Assembly (NCBI GenBank): GCA_027315345.1
Contig: DAHUYE010000049.1
Location: forward strand, 1 to 64,000
DNA: 64,000 nt
Direction: 5' to 3'
From: Actinomycetota bacterium
Lineage (GTDB): Bacteria; Actinomycetota; Acidimicrobiia; Acidimicrobiales; JAJPHE01
The notes beneath the pieces are model-generated. The model was not told the origin of the DNA and searched no databases. It saw only the letters and a list, made by a program, of their open reading frames with translations. Position numbers and translations under genes: made by a program. Position 1 is the stretch's first letter, and every line of letters begins with the position of its first letter. Below are positions 45,152-54,187 of the stretch, one piece after another.

Positions 45152-45270
45152 TGCCGGGTTCACCTGAGCGGTGATCCTGGCAGCCCTCTGGCCTGGTGTT
45201 CGGGGGACGAGCCTCCCGGGGAGACCCCACCCAAACCTCTCGGACGCCAGCGAGGTGGGTGTCTAGGTTC

Positions 45271-46221
45271 TCAGGCCATCACCGGCCGTCGGCGGGGATG
45301 CCGAGGACGGGTGATGAACAGAACGAAACTGACCAGCAGGGCGCCCGGTATAGCAGCCTTGGCCAGCCACGAGTTGATCGGCGCGTTGTCAGCCGAATCC
45401 GGGCGGGCTCGGGAAGCGGACGCCGGCACCTCCCTGAGCGTGCTGATACCGGCGCCCGCCGGGCTGGCGCCCGTGGCCGGTTGCGTGGTCCGGTCGCTGG
45501 GGGCCAGGGCCGGGGGGTTCGAGGAGGCGGCGGGGGCGCTCGTCACGGTGGCCCGGACTGAGCTGGAGGCGGGCGCCAGGGGACTGGAGGTTCCGACGGT
45601 TGTGCTTTTGGACACCGCCGCCGACGACGCGACGCCGGGTGCCTGGACCGGCTCGGCTCGGAGTGCGGGTGCGGGCGCCTGGACCGCCGGCGCCCTCGCC
45701 GGGGCGGTGGTTTGGGCCGGGGCGGTGGTTCGGGCCGGGGCCGGGGCAGGGACGGGGGCTGGCAGATCCATATAGTCCTCGGTCACCCACATGACCCCGC
45801 GTGAGTCGATCTGAACGGCTACACCGATCTGGTTGTAGGAACCGTTCACCATGTTGGCGTAGTGTTCAGGGCTATTGGTGAAGGCCTGCTGAAGGTCGGC
45901 CACGTTGGGGCCCGCCCCGACATTCTCGCCCAGGACCCGCCAGTTGGGGGGGGCTGAAGCAGCCAGATCGGGATTATGAGAGAGGGCCCCGGCCGCTTCG
46001 ATCTGAACGGTCCAGCCGGCGGCGATGGAGTCGAGGGCAGAGCTTTCCGATAGGGCCCCCACTCCGACTTGAGCCCGCAGTGCGTTGATGTCGGCTATGA
46101 ACTGCTCCGCCGAGGAAGGCGCCGACGCCGCGAAAGCCGGCGTCGAGTCGACCAATATCCCTAATCCACTCAATCCGACTAAAGCTGCTCCTGCCACGGC
46201 AAAACCGATTCGACTGGACAT
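45271..46221 (-). CDS. Secreted CAP-domain protein with C-terminal anchor
   Basis: A 316-residue protein starting at ATG 46221 after GGAG. Signal peptide (~1-30: FAVAGAALVGLSGLGIL) ends in AFAA. The CAP (SCP/PR-1) domain at ~35-160 shows FIADINALRAQVGV, ALSHNPDLA and LGENVGAGPN with the expected His/Glu. A long Pro/Ala/Ser/Thr-rich wall-spanning region (~165-290) and a C-terminal helix with RPRHPRRRP follow. It resembles spore-coat/YkwD-type proteins of unknown role. Confidence 0.8.
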   Translation of the reverse strand: MSSRIGFAVAGAALVGLSGLGILVDSTPAFAASAPSSAEQFIADINALRAQVGVGALSESSALDSIAAGWTVQIEAAGALSHNPDLAASAPPNWRVLGENVGAGPNVADLQQAFTNSPEHYANMVNGSYNQIGVAVQIDSRGVMWVTEDYMDLPAPVPAPAPARTTAPAQTTAPARAPAVQAPAPALRAEPVQAPGVASSAAVSKSTTVGTSSPLAPASSSVRATVTSAPAASSNPPALAPSDRTTQPATGASPAGAGISTLREVPASASRARPDSADNAPINSWLAKAAIPGALLVSFVLFITRPRHPRRRPVMA

Positions 46222-46490
46222 CTCGTCTGCTCCAAGGGGGTCGCCCACGCAGGCGGAATTCCGCCCCATTCGGCCGCCCGGCCGCCCTAGGTGCTGCACC
46301 CTTAGGCCCGTGACTTTGCGTCGCCCGGGTTTCCCCGGGGTTGCCCTTTCGTGGGATTGCTTGTCTCCCTCGGATTATCGGAGCGCAGGAGGCAGAGCTT
46401 GAGCAGGATTACCCCCGGCCGCCAAGGAGCAGGGCCAGGACCCGGTCCAGGCCTTGACCGGGTCGCTGGCGAGGCCGGAGACTCCTCCCG

Positions 46491-47435
46491 TCAGGCGGCC
46501 AGCAGGTCCCGGGCCTCGAAGTCCGGGGAAGCGGCCCGCAGCTTGGCCATGGCCTTGCGCTCGATCTGGCGGACCCGCTCCCCGGTGAGGTCCATGGCCA
46601 AGCCGACCTGGCCGAGGGTCCGGGGCTCGCCCTGGTCCAGGCCGTAACGGAGGCGCACCACATCACGTTCCTGGTCGTCCAGGATGGCCAGATACCGCTC
46701 CACCTCGGCGGGCAGGACAGCGGCGGCGGCGGCGGCGGCGGGATCAAGGGCTCCCCGGTCGGCGATCCGGTCGCCCACCGCCTCATCGGAGTCCTCGGTC
46801 AGAGGAGCGTCGAGTGCGCCCGGTTCGCCTGGGAGCCTCATCAGATCCGTTACGAGAAGGAGGGGCCAGCCGAGATCCGTCGCAAGTTCCCCCGCCGTCG
46901 GGGCCCGGCCCAACTCCGACTCGAGAGCAGTGGTGGCCTTGCGCAGGGTGTCGAGCTGGTCGACCACGTGGATGGGCAGGCGGATGGTACGGGCGGTATT
47001 GGCCACGCCCCGGCCGATGGACTGGCGGATCCACCAGGTGGCGTAGGTGGAGAATTTGAAGCCCTTGCGGTAGTCGAACTTCTCCACGGCCCGGATGAGG
47101 CCGACGTTGCCCTCCTGGACCAGGTCGAGCAGGGGCAGGCCGGACCACTGGTAGCGCTTGGCGACGGAAACGACCAGACGGAGATTTGACTGGACGAAGG
47201 TCTCGGCGGCCTGCTCGGCAGCGCGGACAGCCCGGCGAAGGCGAGCCCGCTCCGAAGAGGACAGCCCCTTCTCCTCCAGCCGGGCCCGGGCTGCGGCGCC
47301 GTTCTCCATGATGGCCCCGAGGCGAGCCTCATCGTCTTTGGTCAGCAGCGGATAGCGGGCGATGTCATCGAGGTATAGGCGGACCAGATCCTGGTCCTCG
47401 GGGCCGTAGGCGGAGCGGGGGATGGTTCGAGCCAT
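46491..47435 (-). CDS. Group 2 sigma-70 factor
   Basis: A 314-residue sigma factor. Region 1.2 is DLVRLYLDDIARYPLLT near residue 15. Region 2 holds LRLVVSVAKRYQWSGLPLLDLVQEGNVGLIRA and KGFKFSTYATWWIRQSIGRG (-10 recognition and melting). Region 3 is PTAGELATDLGW, and region 4 is EPRTLGQVGLAMDLTGERVRQIERKAM (-35 recognition). There is no region 1.1, so it is a non-essential group 2 (SigB/HrdA-like) factor rather than the main sigma. ATG 47435 was chosen by homology. No anti-sigma gene is adjacent; three 23-bp-spaced repeats lie upstream of its start. Confidence 0.92.
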   Translation of the reverse strand: MARTIPRSAYGPEDQDLVRLYLDDIARYPLLTKDDEARLGAIMENGAAARARLEEKGLSSSERARLRRAVRAAEQAAETFVQSNLRLVVSVAKRYQWSGLPLLDLVQEGNVGLIRAVEKFDYRKGFKFSTYATWWIRQSIGRGVANTARTIRLPIHVVDQLDTLRKATTALESELGRAPTAGELATDLGWPLLLVTDLMRLPGEPGALDAPLTEDSDEAVGDRIADRGALDPAAAAAAAVLPAEVERYLAILDDQERDVVRLRYGLDQGEPRTLGQVGLAMDLTGERVRQIERKAMAKLRAASPDFEARDLLAA

Positions 47436-47463
47436 AGCAGTGGTACAACACTTTCCAGCTCCA

Positions 47464-47546
47464 GACATTCCCGCTCCTGGCGGGGTGACATTCCCTCCTC
47501 CGGCGGAGTGACATTCCCGCTCCGGGGGGCGACGCCTCCATGGCCC
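47464..47546. repeat. GACATTCCC repeats, 23-bp spaced, and copy A of a 47-bp repeat
   Basis: GACATTCCC occurs at 47464, 47487 and 47510, spaced 23 and 23 bp, each followed by a GC-rich arm. From 47500 to 47546 the sequence is 44/47 identical to 50229-50275 in the same orientation, both ending in GACGCCTCCATGGCCC. The spacing equals that of the repeats at 49-140, though the core sequence differs. It lies about 30 bases upstream of the sigma gene start. Confidence 0.8.
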
Positions 47547-47656
47547 AGTCTCGCGGCACGGAATCCGCACCTGCCGAGGGCCTGGGCAAGTGGAAGGGCG
47601 GTCCCGAACAGGCCGGGGCGGCAGCCCGGGTGGGGATCTGGGTTAAGGACATCTAA
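47540..47656 (+). other. Small ORF with DoxX-like segment
   Basis: A 38-codon ORF starting inside repeat copy A. It contains GLGKWKGGPEQAG, nearly identical in DNA and protein to GLGKWKGGAEQAKG in the intact DoxX-like gene at 52193 (about 30 of 35 bases), and ends GIWVKDI. It is more probably a decayed fragment than a functional peptide, but it has an intact frame. Confidence 0.4.
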
Positions 47657-47753
47657 CCGACCCAGTCACCTACCTTGCTTCGGTCCGTCCGCCCATTCCG
47701 TCCATGATCCGCCAAATGTCCGAACTTCCCGGATCGCCTACAGGAGGTCGTCC

Positions 47754-48236
47754 TTGCAACCGAATACCCCGGCAGTACCCGCCGGCCTGGCTGCTTTCCT
47801 TGGCTTGGCCCTGTCCGCCGTCGGCTTCCAGCACCCGGCCTCGGCCGCCACCACCGGGCCGACCTTCGACTCGGCCGCCACCGGCTTCATCGCCTATTCA
47901 GTGGAGGCCGATCGGACCTGGGTGCATACCAGCGAGTTGCGCCTCAACCCCCTCCTGGACCAGGTCGCGCTGACCCACGCCTACCAGATGGCCGAGGGGA
48001 ACTACCTCTTCGACACCCCGGCCCTGGCCGCGGTGGTCGGACCGTTGGTGGCCGGATGGCGGGCCCTGGGGGAGAACTGCGGCAACGGGCCCACCGCCGC
48101 CGGGGTGAACTGGAGCTTCGTCCACTCCCCGTCCCACCTGGCCAACATCCTCGGGCCCTACAACGAGTACGGGGTGGCCGCCGTCCGTAGCGGGTCGACC
48201 CTCTGGGTGGTGGAGGTCTTCGCCGATCAGGCCTGA
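47754..48236 (+). CDS. Small secreted CAP-domain protein
   Basis: A 160-residue protein. The TTG at 47754 has AGGAGG seven bases upstream; longer in-frame starts have no site. A signal peptide (LAAFLGLALSAVGFQHPASA) precedes a compact CAP domain with LRLNPLLDQVALTHAYQMAE, GWRALGENCGNGP and SFVHSPSHLANILGPYNEYGVAAV. The conserved His and Glu of CAP proteins can be seen. It has no anchor or linker, unlike the larger CAP protein at 45271. Confidence 0.8.
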   Translation: MQPNTPAVPAGLAAFLGLALSAVGFQHPASAATTGPTFDSAATGFIAYSVEADRTWVHTSELRLNPLLDQVALTHAYQMAEGNYLFDTPALAAVVGPLVAGWRALGENCGNGPTAAGVNWSFVHSPSHLANILGPYNEYGVAAVRSGSTLWVVEVFADQA

Positions 48237-48252
48237 GCGGGGAACGGAGCCG

Positions 48253-50148
48253 CTACCCGAGATCGCCTTCCACCTCACTGAGCACATCGTCCCCCACGGC
48301 TTGGGTGCCGCCGTAGAGGGTGCCCGTGGTGATCGCCCCCGACAGGGACGAAAGCTCGCCCGCCACGCTGGAGGGCAGGGGCCCGCAGGGGGGCACCAGG
48401 AGCAACGGACCCCCCTTGCCCCCGGCGTCGGCGCCCCCCGCCAACGCGTCGGGGAAGGCGACGGCGGAGGCCATGCCGACGTAGTCAGGGGAGGCGAACA
48501 CTTCCCTGGCCAAGTAGGCGGCGGTGGCATAACGATCCGCTCCCACCACGGCCTTGGCGGCCGGATCCGCCGCCGCCGACGGGCCCCCGACAGCCGTGCG
48601 GGGCAGGCCGGGGTGCTCACCCAGCCACTGGGAGGTGGCCGAGGCTTGAGCGGTGCCGTCCGTCAGCAGGACAACGCCACGGGACCCAGCCGCGGCAGCG
48701 CCAGCAGCCAGCCCGTCGGGAAAGTTCAAGCCCGTGACCTCGTAGACTCCCGTGGGGTCGGGGATGGCCGTGGCCACCGCCGCGGCGGTGGCGTAGCGAT
48801 CGGCTCCAGCCAGACGTTGAACCCGGTAGCCGAGGCTTTGGAGCTGGGAATCGACGGCCGGGGCCAGGGCAGCGTCTCCCCCCAGCACATCCACGGTCGC
48901 GCCTTGGGGTACGACCCGCTGGATCTCGGCGCTGACGCTCGGGGTCAACCCCGAGGGAGGGGTCAGAAGCAACGGGCCGTGTGCAGCCACAGCCAACGGG
49001 GCCCCGGCCAGGGCATCGGGGAAGGCAGCGTTGGACGCCAGGACCACCACCGAAGCCGAGCCCGCGGTCGGGAAGTCGCTCCGGGAGACGACTATGGCTG
49101 TCTGGTCACGGTCGGCTCCGGCCAGGCGGGTGACTTTGCCCGAGGGGCTCGGGGAGCTGGCCTGCGCGCTGCAGGATGCGGGGGGGGCGAGCAGCGAAAG
49201 GATGTTTCCGTTGGCCGAGCTCGCCGCGTCGGCCAGAGGCGGAAGGCCATAGAGGTCCTCGATGCTTCTCAACACTCCCGCGTGGTCCACCGGGGTGGAC
49301 GAGCGCGCCCCAGGCGGCACGGAGGCCGAGACCACGATGGTGGCGATGTGTCCACCGGCCGCGTCCCCGCAGCAGCCGGAGTTGGTTGTTCCCTCGTCCC
49401 AGGTGATGATGATGTAGCCACCATCCTGGTACCAGGGGGAGCTCATCACCATGGGTAGCTGCTGGCTGAGCCAGGCGTCACCCTGCTGCACCGTCCCGTC
49501 GTGCATGTCGTGCAAGACATTGGGCGTCACCCAGATGAATGGCCGAGCCGTCCCGCCGGCCAGGTCGGAGCTCAGCTCCCCGTAGGGGACGACCTGGTCA
49601 CACATGCCCGCGTTGTCGACAATGTGGGGTGCGTAGACGAACGGGTCATGGCGCTTGACTTATGGGTAGTAACCATTGCCGGTGTAGCAGGGTGACGGCA
49701 TGGACTCCATGTACCCCTTCCAGCCGATCCCGGCTGCTTGGAGTTGATCCACCAGTTGGGTCCCATCGGCCGTGCAGGTCGCGCAGTCGGTGGTGATTCC
49801 CTGGGTCGAGCCCGACATCAGCTCCAAGTAGTTGGGCAGGCTCGGGTGGGTGGTGGCGTAAGAGGCGGTGGCCAGTCGGTAGCGGCTGGCAAGGCTGTTG
49901 AGGTAGGGCGCATCCGGGTTGCCGATGATGTCGCTGTAGCTGTGGTTCTCCATCAAGATGAGCATCACATGGGCCGGCGGGGCCGTGTACGCAACTGCGG
50001 CCGTCTGCGCGACGGTGGGCGTGTGCGCAACGACGTAGTGAGGACTCGGCGCAACCGACTCGGTGGGGGCCGAGCGCATCACCAGCAACGCAGCAAGGAT
50101 CACCAGCAGCCCGGCGGGGCCGACCAGCACCATCCACCGGCGTCGCAT
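48253..50148 (-). pseudogene. Phosphoesterase-CWB2 surface protein interrupted by an in-frame TAA
   Basis: Both halves are in one reading frame. The 5' part (50148-49663) has an N-terminal helix and then the PF04185-type phosphoesterase start (HVMLILMENHSYSDIIG, THPSLPNYLELMSGS, GIGWKGYMESMPS). At 49660-49662 TAC TAC CCA is followed by TAA, then VKRHDPFVYAPHIVDN continues. The downstream half ends the phosphoesterase (IIITWDEGT, GVLRSIEDLYGLPP) and has three CWB2 wall-binding repeats (RLAGADRDQTA, RLAGADRYATA, VVGADRYATA). The paralogue at 54188 has an uninterrupted match across the site. Full protein ~630 residues, wall-bound. Confidence 0.8.
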
Positions 50149-50228
50149 GAGTGCGAAAGCCTGCCGAGGATGGTGCCTCCGGGTGTTTCGGGCCCGCCGG
50201 ACGCAGCGGTTGTCGAACCGGCTACGTT

Positions 50229-50275
50229 CCGGCGGAGTGACATTCCCGTTCCGGGCGGTGACGCCTCCATGGCCC
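50229..50275. repeat. Copy B of the 47-bp repeat
   Basis: 44 of 47 bases match 47500-47546, same orientation, about 2.7 kb apart. One GACATTCCC unit (50239) is followed 21 bases later by GACGCCTCCATGGCCC, as in copy A. It lies between the phosphoesterase start and the MpaB-family gene. Confidence 0.85.
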
Positions 50276-50337
50276 GGCGCCGGGGTCGTTGGCTCGCGGT
50301 GTCCACGCGAGCCCGTCGGAGGCGGAGGTGGCACCGA

Positions 50338-51192
50338 GTGAGCCTGGAGATGACCTTCAAAGGGGGCCAACGCCGCTTCGCCCTCCGGCTGGATCCCCTG
50401 CTCGTGGCCCCCTCGGACGCCGGCCTGTTCCCGGCCGGGTCGGTCATCCGCACCGTGTACGGCGACGCCAGCGCCACGCTGGGGTCGGGCCGGGCTCTGC
50501 TCCTACAGCTGGCCCACCCGGCCATTGCCGCCGGGGTGCGCGACCACTCGGATTACGAGAACCGGCCGCTGGACCGGCTCCTCGGGACTCTCTTCGCCGT
50601 CAGTGCGGTGGTCTTCGGATCCAGGGAGGAGGCCGAGCAGATCGGCTCCGCCATCCACCGGATCCACACCGGGGTGGTCGGCCCCGGCTACCGGGCCCTG
50701 GACCCCCAGCTTCTCTGCTGGGTCAACGCCACCCTGCTGGGCACCGCCGCCCTGCTCTACCAGCGGATGTACCGCCGGCTCACGCCCGAAGAGCTCGATC
50801 AGCTGGTGGCCGATTCGCGCCGAGTCGGCGAGGTTTTCGGTTGCCCGGTGTCCGAGCAGCCGGGCACCTGGGCGGAGTTCTGCACCTACTGGCACGGGGC
50901 GGTCGCAGAGCTGGAAGTAACCGATACGGCCAGGCAGGTGGCCCACTCCCTTCTGTCCGGCCGGGGCCTGCCGGCCCGGGCGATCTGGCTGCCCCCTCTG
51001 GCACTAGCCCGCGCCGTCACCGCCGCCACCCTCCCCCAGCGCATCCGGGATGGTTACGGGCTGTCGTGGAGGGCCCGGGACCGGGCCCTGGCCGCTGCCG
51101 CCCTGGGGGGATCCAAGGCTCTTCTGCCGCATGCACCGCTTCGGTGGCGCCAGCTCGGCCCCGAACTGTTCCGGGCTCCGCCCCGGCCCTGA
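50338..51192 (+). CDS. MpaB-family (DUF2236) oxygenase-like protein
   Basis: A 284-residue protein of the DUF2236/MpaB group. SVIRTVYGDASATLGSGRALLLQLAHPAIAAGVRDHSDYENRPLDRLLGT in sections (LLLQLAHPAIAAGV, HSDYENRPLDRL), then IHTGVVGPGYRALDPQLLCWVNATL and EFCTYWHG, carry the conserved His and Asp of the family, which includes latex-clearing-type heme oxygenases. No heme CxxCH is seen. GTG 50338 was chosen as homology begins about 10 residues in; a GGAGG-like site lies upstream. Confidence 0.82.
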   Translation: MSLEMTFKGGQRRFALRLDPLLVAPSDAGLFPAGSVIRTVYGDASATLGSGRALLLQLAHPAIAAGVRDHSDYENRPLDRLLGTLFAVSAVVFGSREEAEQIGSAIHRIHTGVVGPGYRALDPQLLCWVNATLLGTAALLYQRMYRRLTPEELDQLVADSRRVGEVFGCPVSEQPGTWAEFCTYWHGAVAELEVTDTARQVAHSLLSGRGLPARAIWLPPLALARAVTAATLPQRIRDGYGLSWRARDRALAAAALGGSKALLPHAPLRWRQLGPELFRAPPRP

Positions 51193-51210
51193 AAAAGCGT
51201 TCTTGGCCTC

Positions 51211-52161
51211 TCAGGCCGACGCGGGATCCGCCAGCTGCCGGACCAGGGCGGCCAGCTCAGATGGGCGCAGGAGGGTGAAGGCCTCGGCGTAGCCCCGCCC
51301 GTGCTGGGCGTGGACCGACCGGTAGGCGGCCAGGCCGCGGGCGGCATGAACGATGTCGAAGGAGGCCAGGGCGCTGGCGTAGTGGCCTAAACCGGCCAGC
51401 TTGGCCCCGATGTGATCTGTCACGTCCACCACCACGGTCGGATAGATCGGGGTCATCACCTCGTATAGCGCGACGTGGTCGACCGAGGCCAGGCGCCCAA
51501 CCGAAGTGGCCACCATGCCGGCCACGGCGGCGTGGACGGCGTGCCCGTCAGCGGGGCCGGGGCTGTAGACGAGGTCTGGCTCGAAAGCAGCCAGGGCTGC
51601 GGTCAGCGCACCTGCCCCGCTCGGCGGGGAAGCCTGGGAGGACAGGTCCTTCTCGGCCAGACGGAGGAACACCACCTGGTCGGCGCCCACGCCCACCTCG
51701 GCCAAGGCCGCCCGGGCCTCGTCCTCCCGCTGGGCCCGGGCGGGGTCTGGCCCCAGGCCGACGAAGCTGGCCGAAGCTTCCCCACTGGTCACCATGACCA
51801 CCCGCACCGGGTGGCCGGCGGCCACGTGCTTGGCGATGGTCCCGCCGGCTCCCACCAGCTCATCGTCGGGGTGGGGAGCCACGACCAGCACCCGTCGTCC
51901 AGGAGGTAGGTCCACGGGGCGGGGGGCGTCGATCCCCCGGGCCAGATTGATCGCCCGCACTACCGCCGGTGGCAGACGCCGTCCAGCGGCCAGGGCGAGG
52001 CGCCGTATCGGGTCCGGGATCCGCACCTCCGGAGGATGTCCCTCTCCGCCGGGCCGGGCAAGTGGGGCCGTGCTCCGGCCGAACGGTCTCACCTGACCCT
52101 GCGCCAGGGCCCGAGCCATTTCAGCGGCTTCCCAACCCGGACCTAGTGTCATCGCTTCCAT
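51211..52161 (-). CDS. PIG-L family N-acetylglucosaminyl deacetylase
   Basis: About 316 residues. VVAPHPDDELVGAGGTI is the zinc-site motif (AHPDDE form), then VVMVTSGEASASF and the distant His in YSPGPADGHAVHAAV. Such enzymes deacetylate GlcNAc-bearing substrates (mycothiol, GPI, glycopeptide). The start is uncertain; ATG 52161 avoids overlap with the divergent gene at 52193, and 52152 has a better ribosome site. Its place next to envelope genes suggests a cell-wall or polysaccharide substrate, not mycothiol. Confidence 0.82.
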   Translation of the reverse strand: MEAMTLGPGWEAAEMARALAQGQVRPFGRSTAPLARPGGEGHPPEVRIPDPIRRLALAAGRRLPPAVVRAINLARGIDAPRPVDLPPGRRVLVVAPHPDDELVGAGGTIAKHVAAGHPVRVVMVTSGEASASFVGLGPDPARAQREDEARAALAEVGVGADQVVFLRLAEKDLSSQASPPSGAGALTAALAAFEPDLVYSPGPADGHAVHAAVAGMVATSVGRLASVDHVALYEVMTPIYPTVVVDVTDHIGAKLAGLGHYASALASFDIVHAARGLAAYRSVHAQHGRGYAEAFTLLRPSELAALVRQLADPASA

Positions 52162-52192
52162 CCCGAACCGCCCCCGGCTAAAGGAGCCTCTC

Positions 52193-52603
52193 ATGTCACT
52201 CCTCCGCTTCCCCCGGGACGTCCCCACCCGCCTGTCCGTGGGCGCCTACGTACTCCATGCCGGCCTCGGCAAGTGGAAGGGCGGTGCCGAGCAAGCGAAA
52301 GGCGTACATGGCATGGCAGCCGGCGCCTTTCCGTTCCTCTCTGAGATCGATCCACCCACCCTCCTGAAGGGCCTGGCCGCGGGGGAGATCGCCCTGGGAG
52401 CCGCATTGCTCACCCCGTTCATCTCCAACCGGCTGGCCGGCCTGGGCCTCACCGGCTTTGCCGGGGCCCTGGTGACCATGTACCTCCGAACCCCGGCTCT
52501 GCACAAGCCGGGCAGCGTCTGGCCGACCCAAGCCGGCACGGGCGTGAGCAAGGACGTCTGGATGCTGGGCATCGGGCTGGGCCTGCTGGCCGATGCCCCG
52601 TGA
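52193..52603 (+). CDS. DoxX-like small membrane protein
   Basis: A 136-residue protein with four hydrophobic segments in the DoxX/DUF4267 style: LSVGAYVLHAGLGKWKGGAEQAKGVHG (in sections), GEIALGAALLTPF and LGLTGFAGALVTMYL. AAAGGAG lies five bases before the ATG. Its GLGKWKGG segment reappears in the small ORF at 47540. Function unknown. Confidence 0.7.
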   Translation: MSLLRFPRDVPTRLSVGAYVLHAGLGKWKGGAEQAKGVHGMAAGAFPFLSEIDPPTLLKGLAAGEIALGAALLTPFISNRLAGLGLTGFAGALVTMYLRTPALHKPGSVWPTQAGTGVSKDVWMLGIGLGLLADAP

Positions 52604-52718
52604 ATCGAGCTCTGAGACTCTCTTGACAAGCGATGTACGGATTGGGCCTCAAGGGGGTAACCGGGACAGCTTCTGAGGGCTGCCGGATGGCGGAGGGAGG
52701 AAGCCGTGTCGCCAGCGG

Positions 52719-54092
52719 TCAGGTCGTGGCGCTGGCGACCGCAGCCATCTGGCACCGACCCGATGATGCGGTGGGGTCGGAGTAGGTAAGAGACCAGGGC
52801 TGGCTCGCGTGGGCCGGAACGATGACCGTCACCCGGCTGGTGCCGATGGTCGTGCCCACCGAGTTGACGAAGAGACCGGATACTGAGACTTTCTTGGCCG
52901 AGGCCCCCGCGTTGGACGCCTCCCCAGTCATCTGTAGGAGCCCGCTCAGGTGCGTACAGGTGAGGAGATCCACCTGAACCGCGCCGCCATTGGCCGCCAC
53001 CGGCAGAGCCGCGGTGGTCGAGGTGGTCACCCGAATAGGCACAGCTACGCCCACCTGTGCCCTCCCCGAAGCGCTGTCCGTCATAGCGCCCAGCGGGCCG
53101 GCCACAGCTCCTGGCCGCGAAGCCAGAGCGGCCGTGCTCCGGTGGGCCAGTGCGTCCGACCCCGCTGAAGCCACCCGTGGGGTTACCGCCCGCTGGACGG
53201 ACTGGGCGACCGGGCTCGCCACACGGGCCGGATTTGGCGGTGCCGTCACAGTCGCTACTGCGGCTGTGACCATGGCTAGGCTCAACACCGCCCCGCTAAC
53301 CGCCCAGGGGGCTGAACGGGGGATCGCCCGGTGCCGGCGTGAGGGTGTCTGTAGGGGGGCCAGGGGCATTGGTCTGGCCGCCTCCGCCACCGGCTCGTCG
53401 CTGGTGAGTTGGGTGCGGTCCGGCTCCCCGGGGTTCTCATCCCGAGTCTCCTCCCCGGGGTTCTCATCGGGGTTCTCATCGGCAGTCTCCTCCCCGGGCC
53501 AGGTGACCACACCGGCCCCATCGAGGATCTCGGTGTCGACAGGCAGGACCGGACCGGCAGCCAGGGCGATGGGAGCGTCCACCACCGGTTTGGCATCGAG
53601 GCGAGCGTTGGCCTCCAGCCACCAGTGAGGAAGAATCTCCGCCGGGTCGATGCCAGCGATAACGCGCGAGCCGGACCGGCCGATGTAGGCGACCGACGCT
53701 TCCCGGAGCACCGAGCGTTGCCCGAAGGCAGCGCCCAGGACCACCGGCTGGCCCCGGACGGCGCCGACCAAGGTCAGCCCGGAGGCCCTGACGACCACGG
53801 CGGCGGTAGCCCCCTCAGGCACCTGGATCATGCCATGGGGCACCCCGAGCTCGACGCGCTCCGCGCAATCGGCGGTGCTGGCCCAACAAAGGCCCTCGTA
53901 GAGGTCGGTGAGCGAACCGCCGGCGCCGACCTCGTACTGGGCGTCGGACGAGACTCGGACGGCCGAGGCGCCCGAAGAGCAGATCAAGGCGACGCCCGGA
54001 AGACTTGGCCGTGGCGGGCCGGAGGGGCTGCTCCTGGGATCGTGGCTGTCATTCATCGTCGCGCCTGTCCCGGTCTCATCGGAGCTATCCAT
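52719..54092 (-). CDS. Hypothetical single-pass membrane protein with repeat linker
   Basis: About 457 residues. The cytoplasmic half (~1-215) is acidic with a repeated DENPGEE-type stretch (four copies of DENP). A single helix (WAVSGAVLSLAMVTAAVATV, near residue 270) and a Ser/Ala/Thr-rich ectodomain follow, with a C-terminal beta domain (VQVDLLTCTHLSGLLQMTGEASNAG, SVSGLFVNSVG) like FxLYD domains. No family is identified. ATG 54092 or 54056 are both possible. Confidence 0.6.
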   Translation of the reverse strand: MDSSDETGTGATMNDSHDPRSSPSGPPRPSLPGVALICSSGASAVRVSSDAQYEVGAGGSLTDLYEGLCWASTADCAERVELGVPHGMIQVPEGATAAVVVRASGLTLVGAVRGQPVVLGAAFGQRSVLREASVAYIGRSGSRVIAGIDPAEILPHWWLEANARLDAKPVVDAPIALAAGPVLPVDTEILDGAGVVTWPGEETADENPDENPGEETRDENPGEPDRTQLTSDEPVAEAARPMPLAPLQTPSRRHRAIPRSAPWAVSGAVLSLAMVTAAVATVTAPPNPARVASPVAQSVQRAVTPRVASAGSDALAHRSTAALASRPGAVAGPLGAMTDSASGRAQVGVAVPIRVTTSTTAALPVAANGGAVQVDLLTCTHLSGLLQMTGEASNAGASAKKVSVSGLFVNSVGTTIGTSRVTVIVPAHASQPWSLTYSDPTASSGRCQMAAVASATT

Positions 54093-54187
54093 CCGAACCT
54101 GAGCCAATCGCCCCAACCGGACTCCAATCTCACCATGTGATGAACCCGCTCTGACCGCTCGAGCGGGGCCAGCCTACGCTGCGCCCG

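Larger units (their letters stand above)
47436..47753. other. Intergenic region with repeats, sigma-gene promoter and a small remnant ORF
   Basis: 318 bases between the sigma gene and the CAP gene. It contains the GACATTCCC repeat array (47464-47546), a short ORF with DoxX-like sequence (47540-47656) and an AT-rich leader before the CAP start. No other gene is seen. Confidence 0.6.

Noticed and set aside
52620..52718. GGGGGTAACCGGGACAGC stretch looked like a cyclic-di-AMP (ydaO) riboswitch
   Set aside because: Too short for the pseudoknot, and the gene after it is on the other strand.
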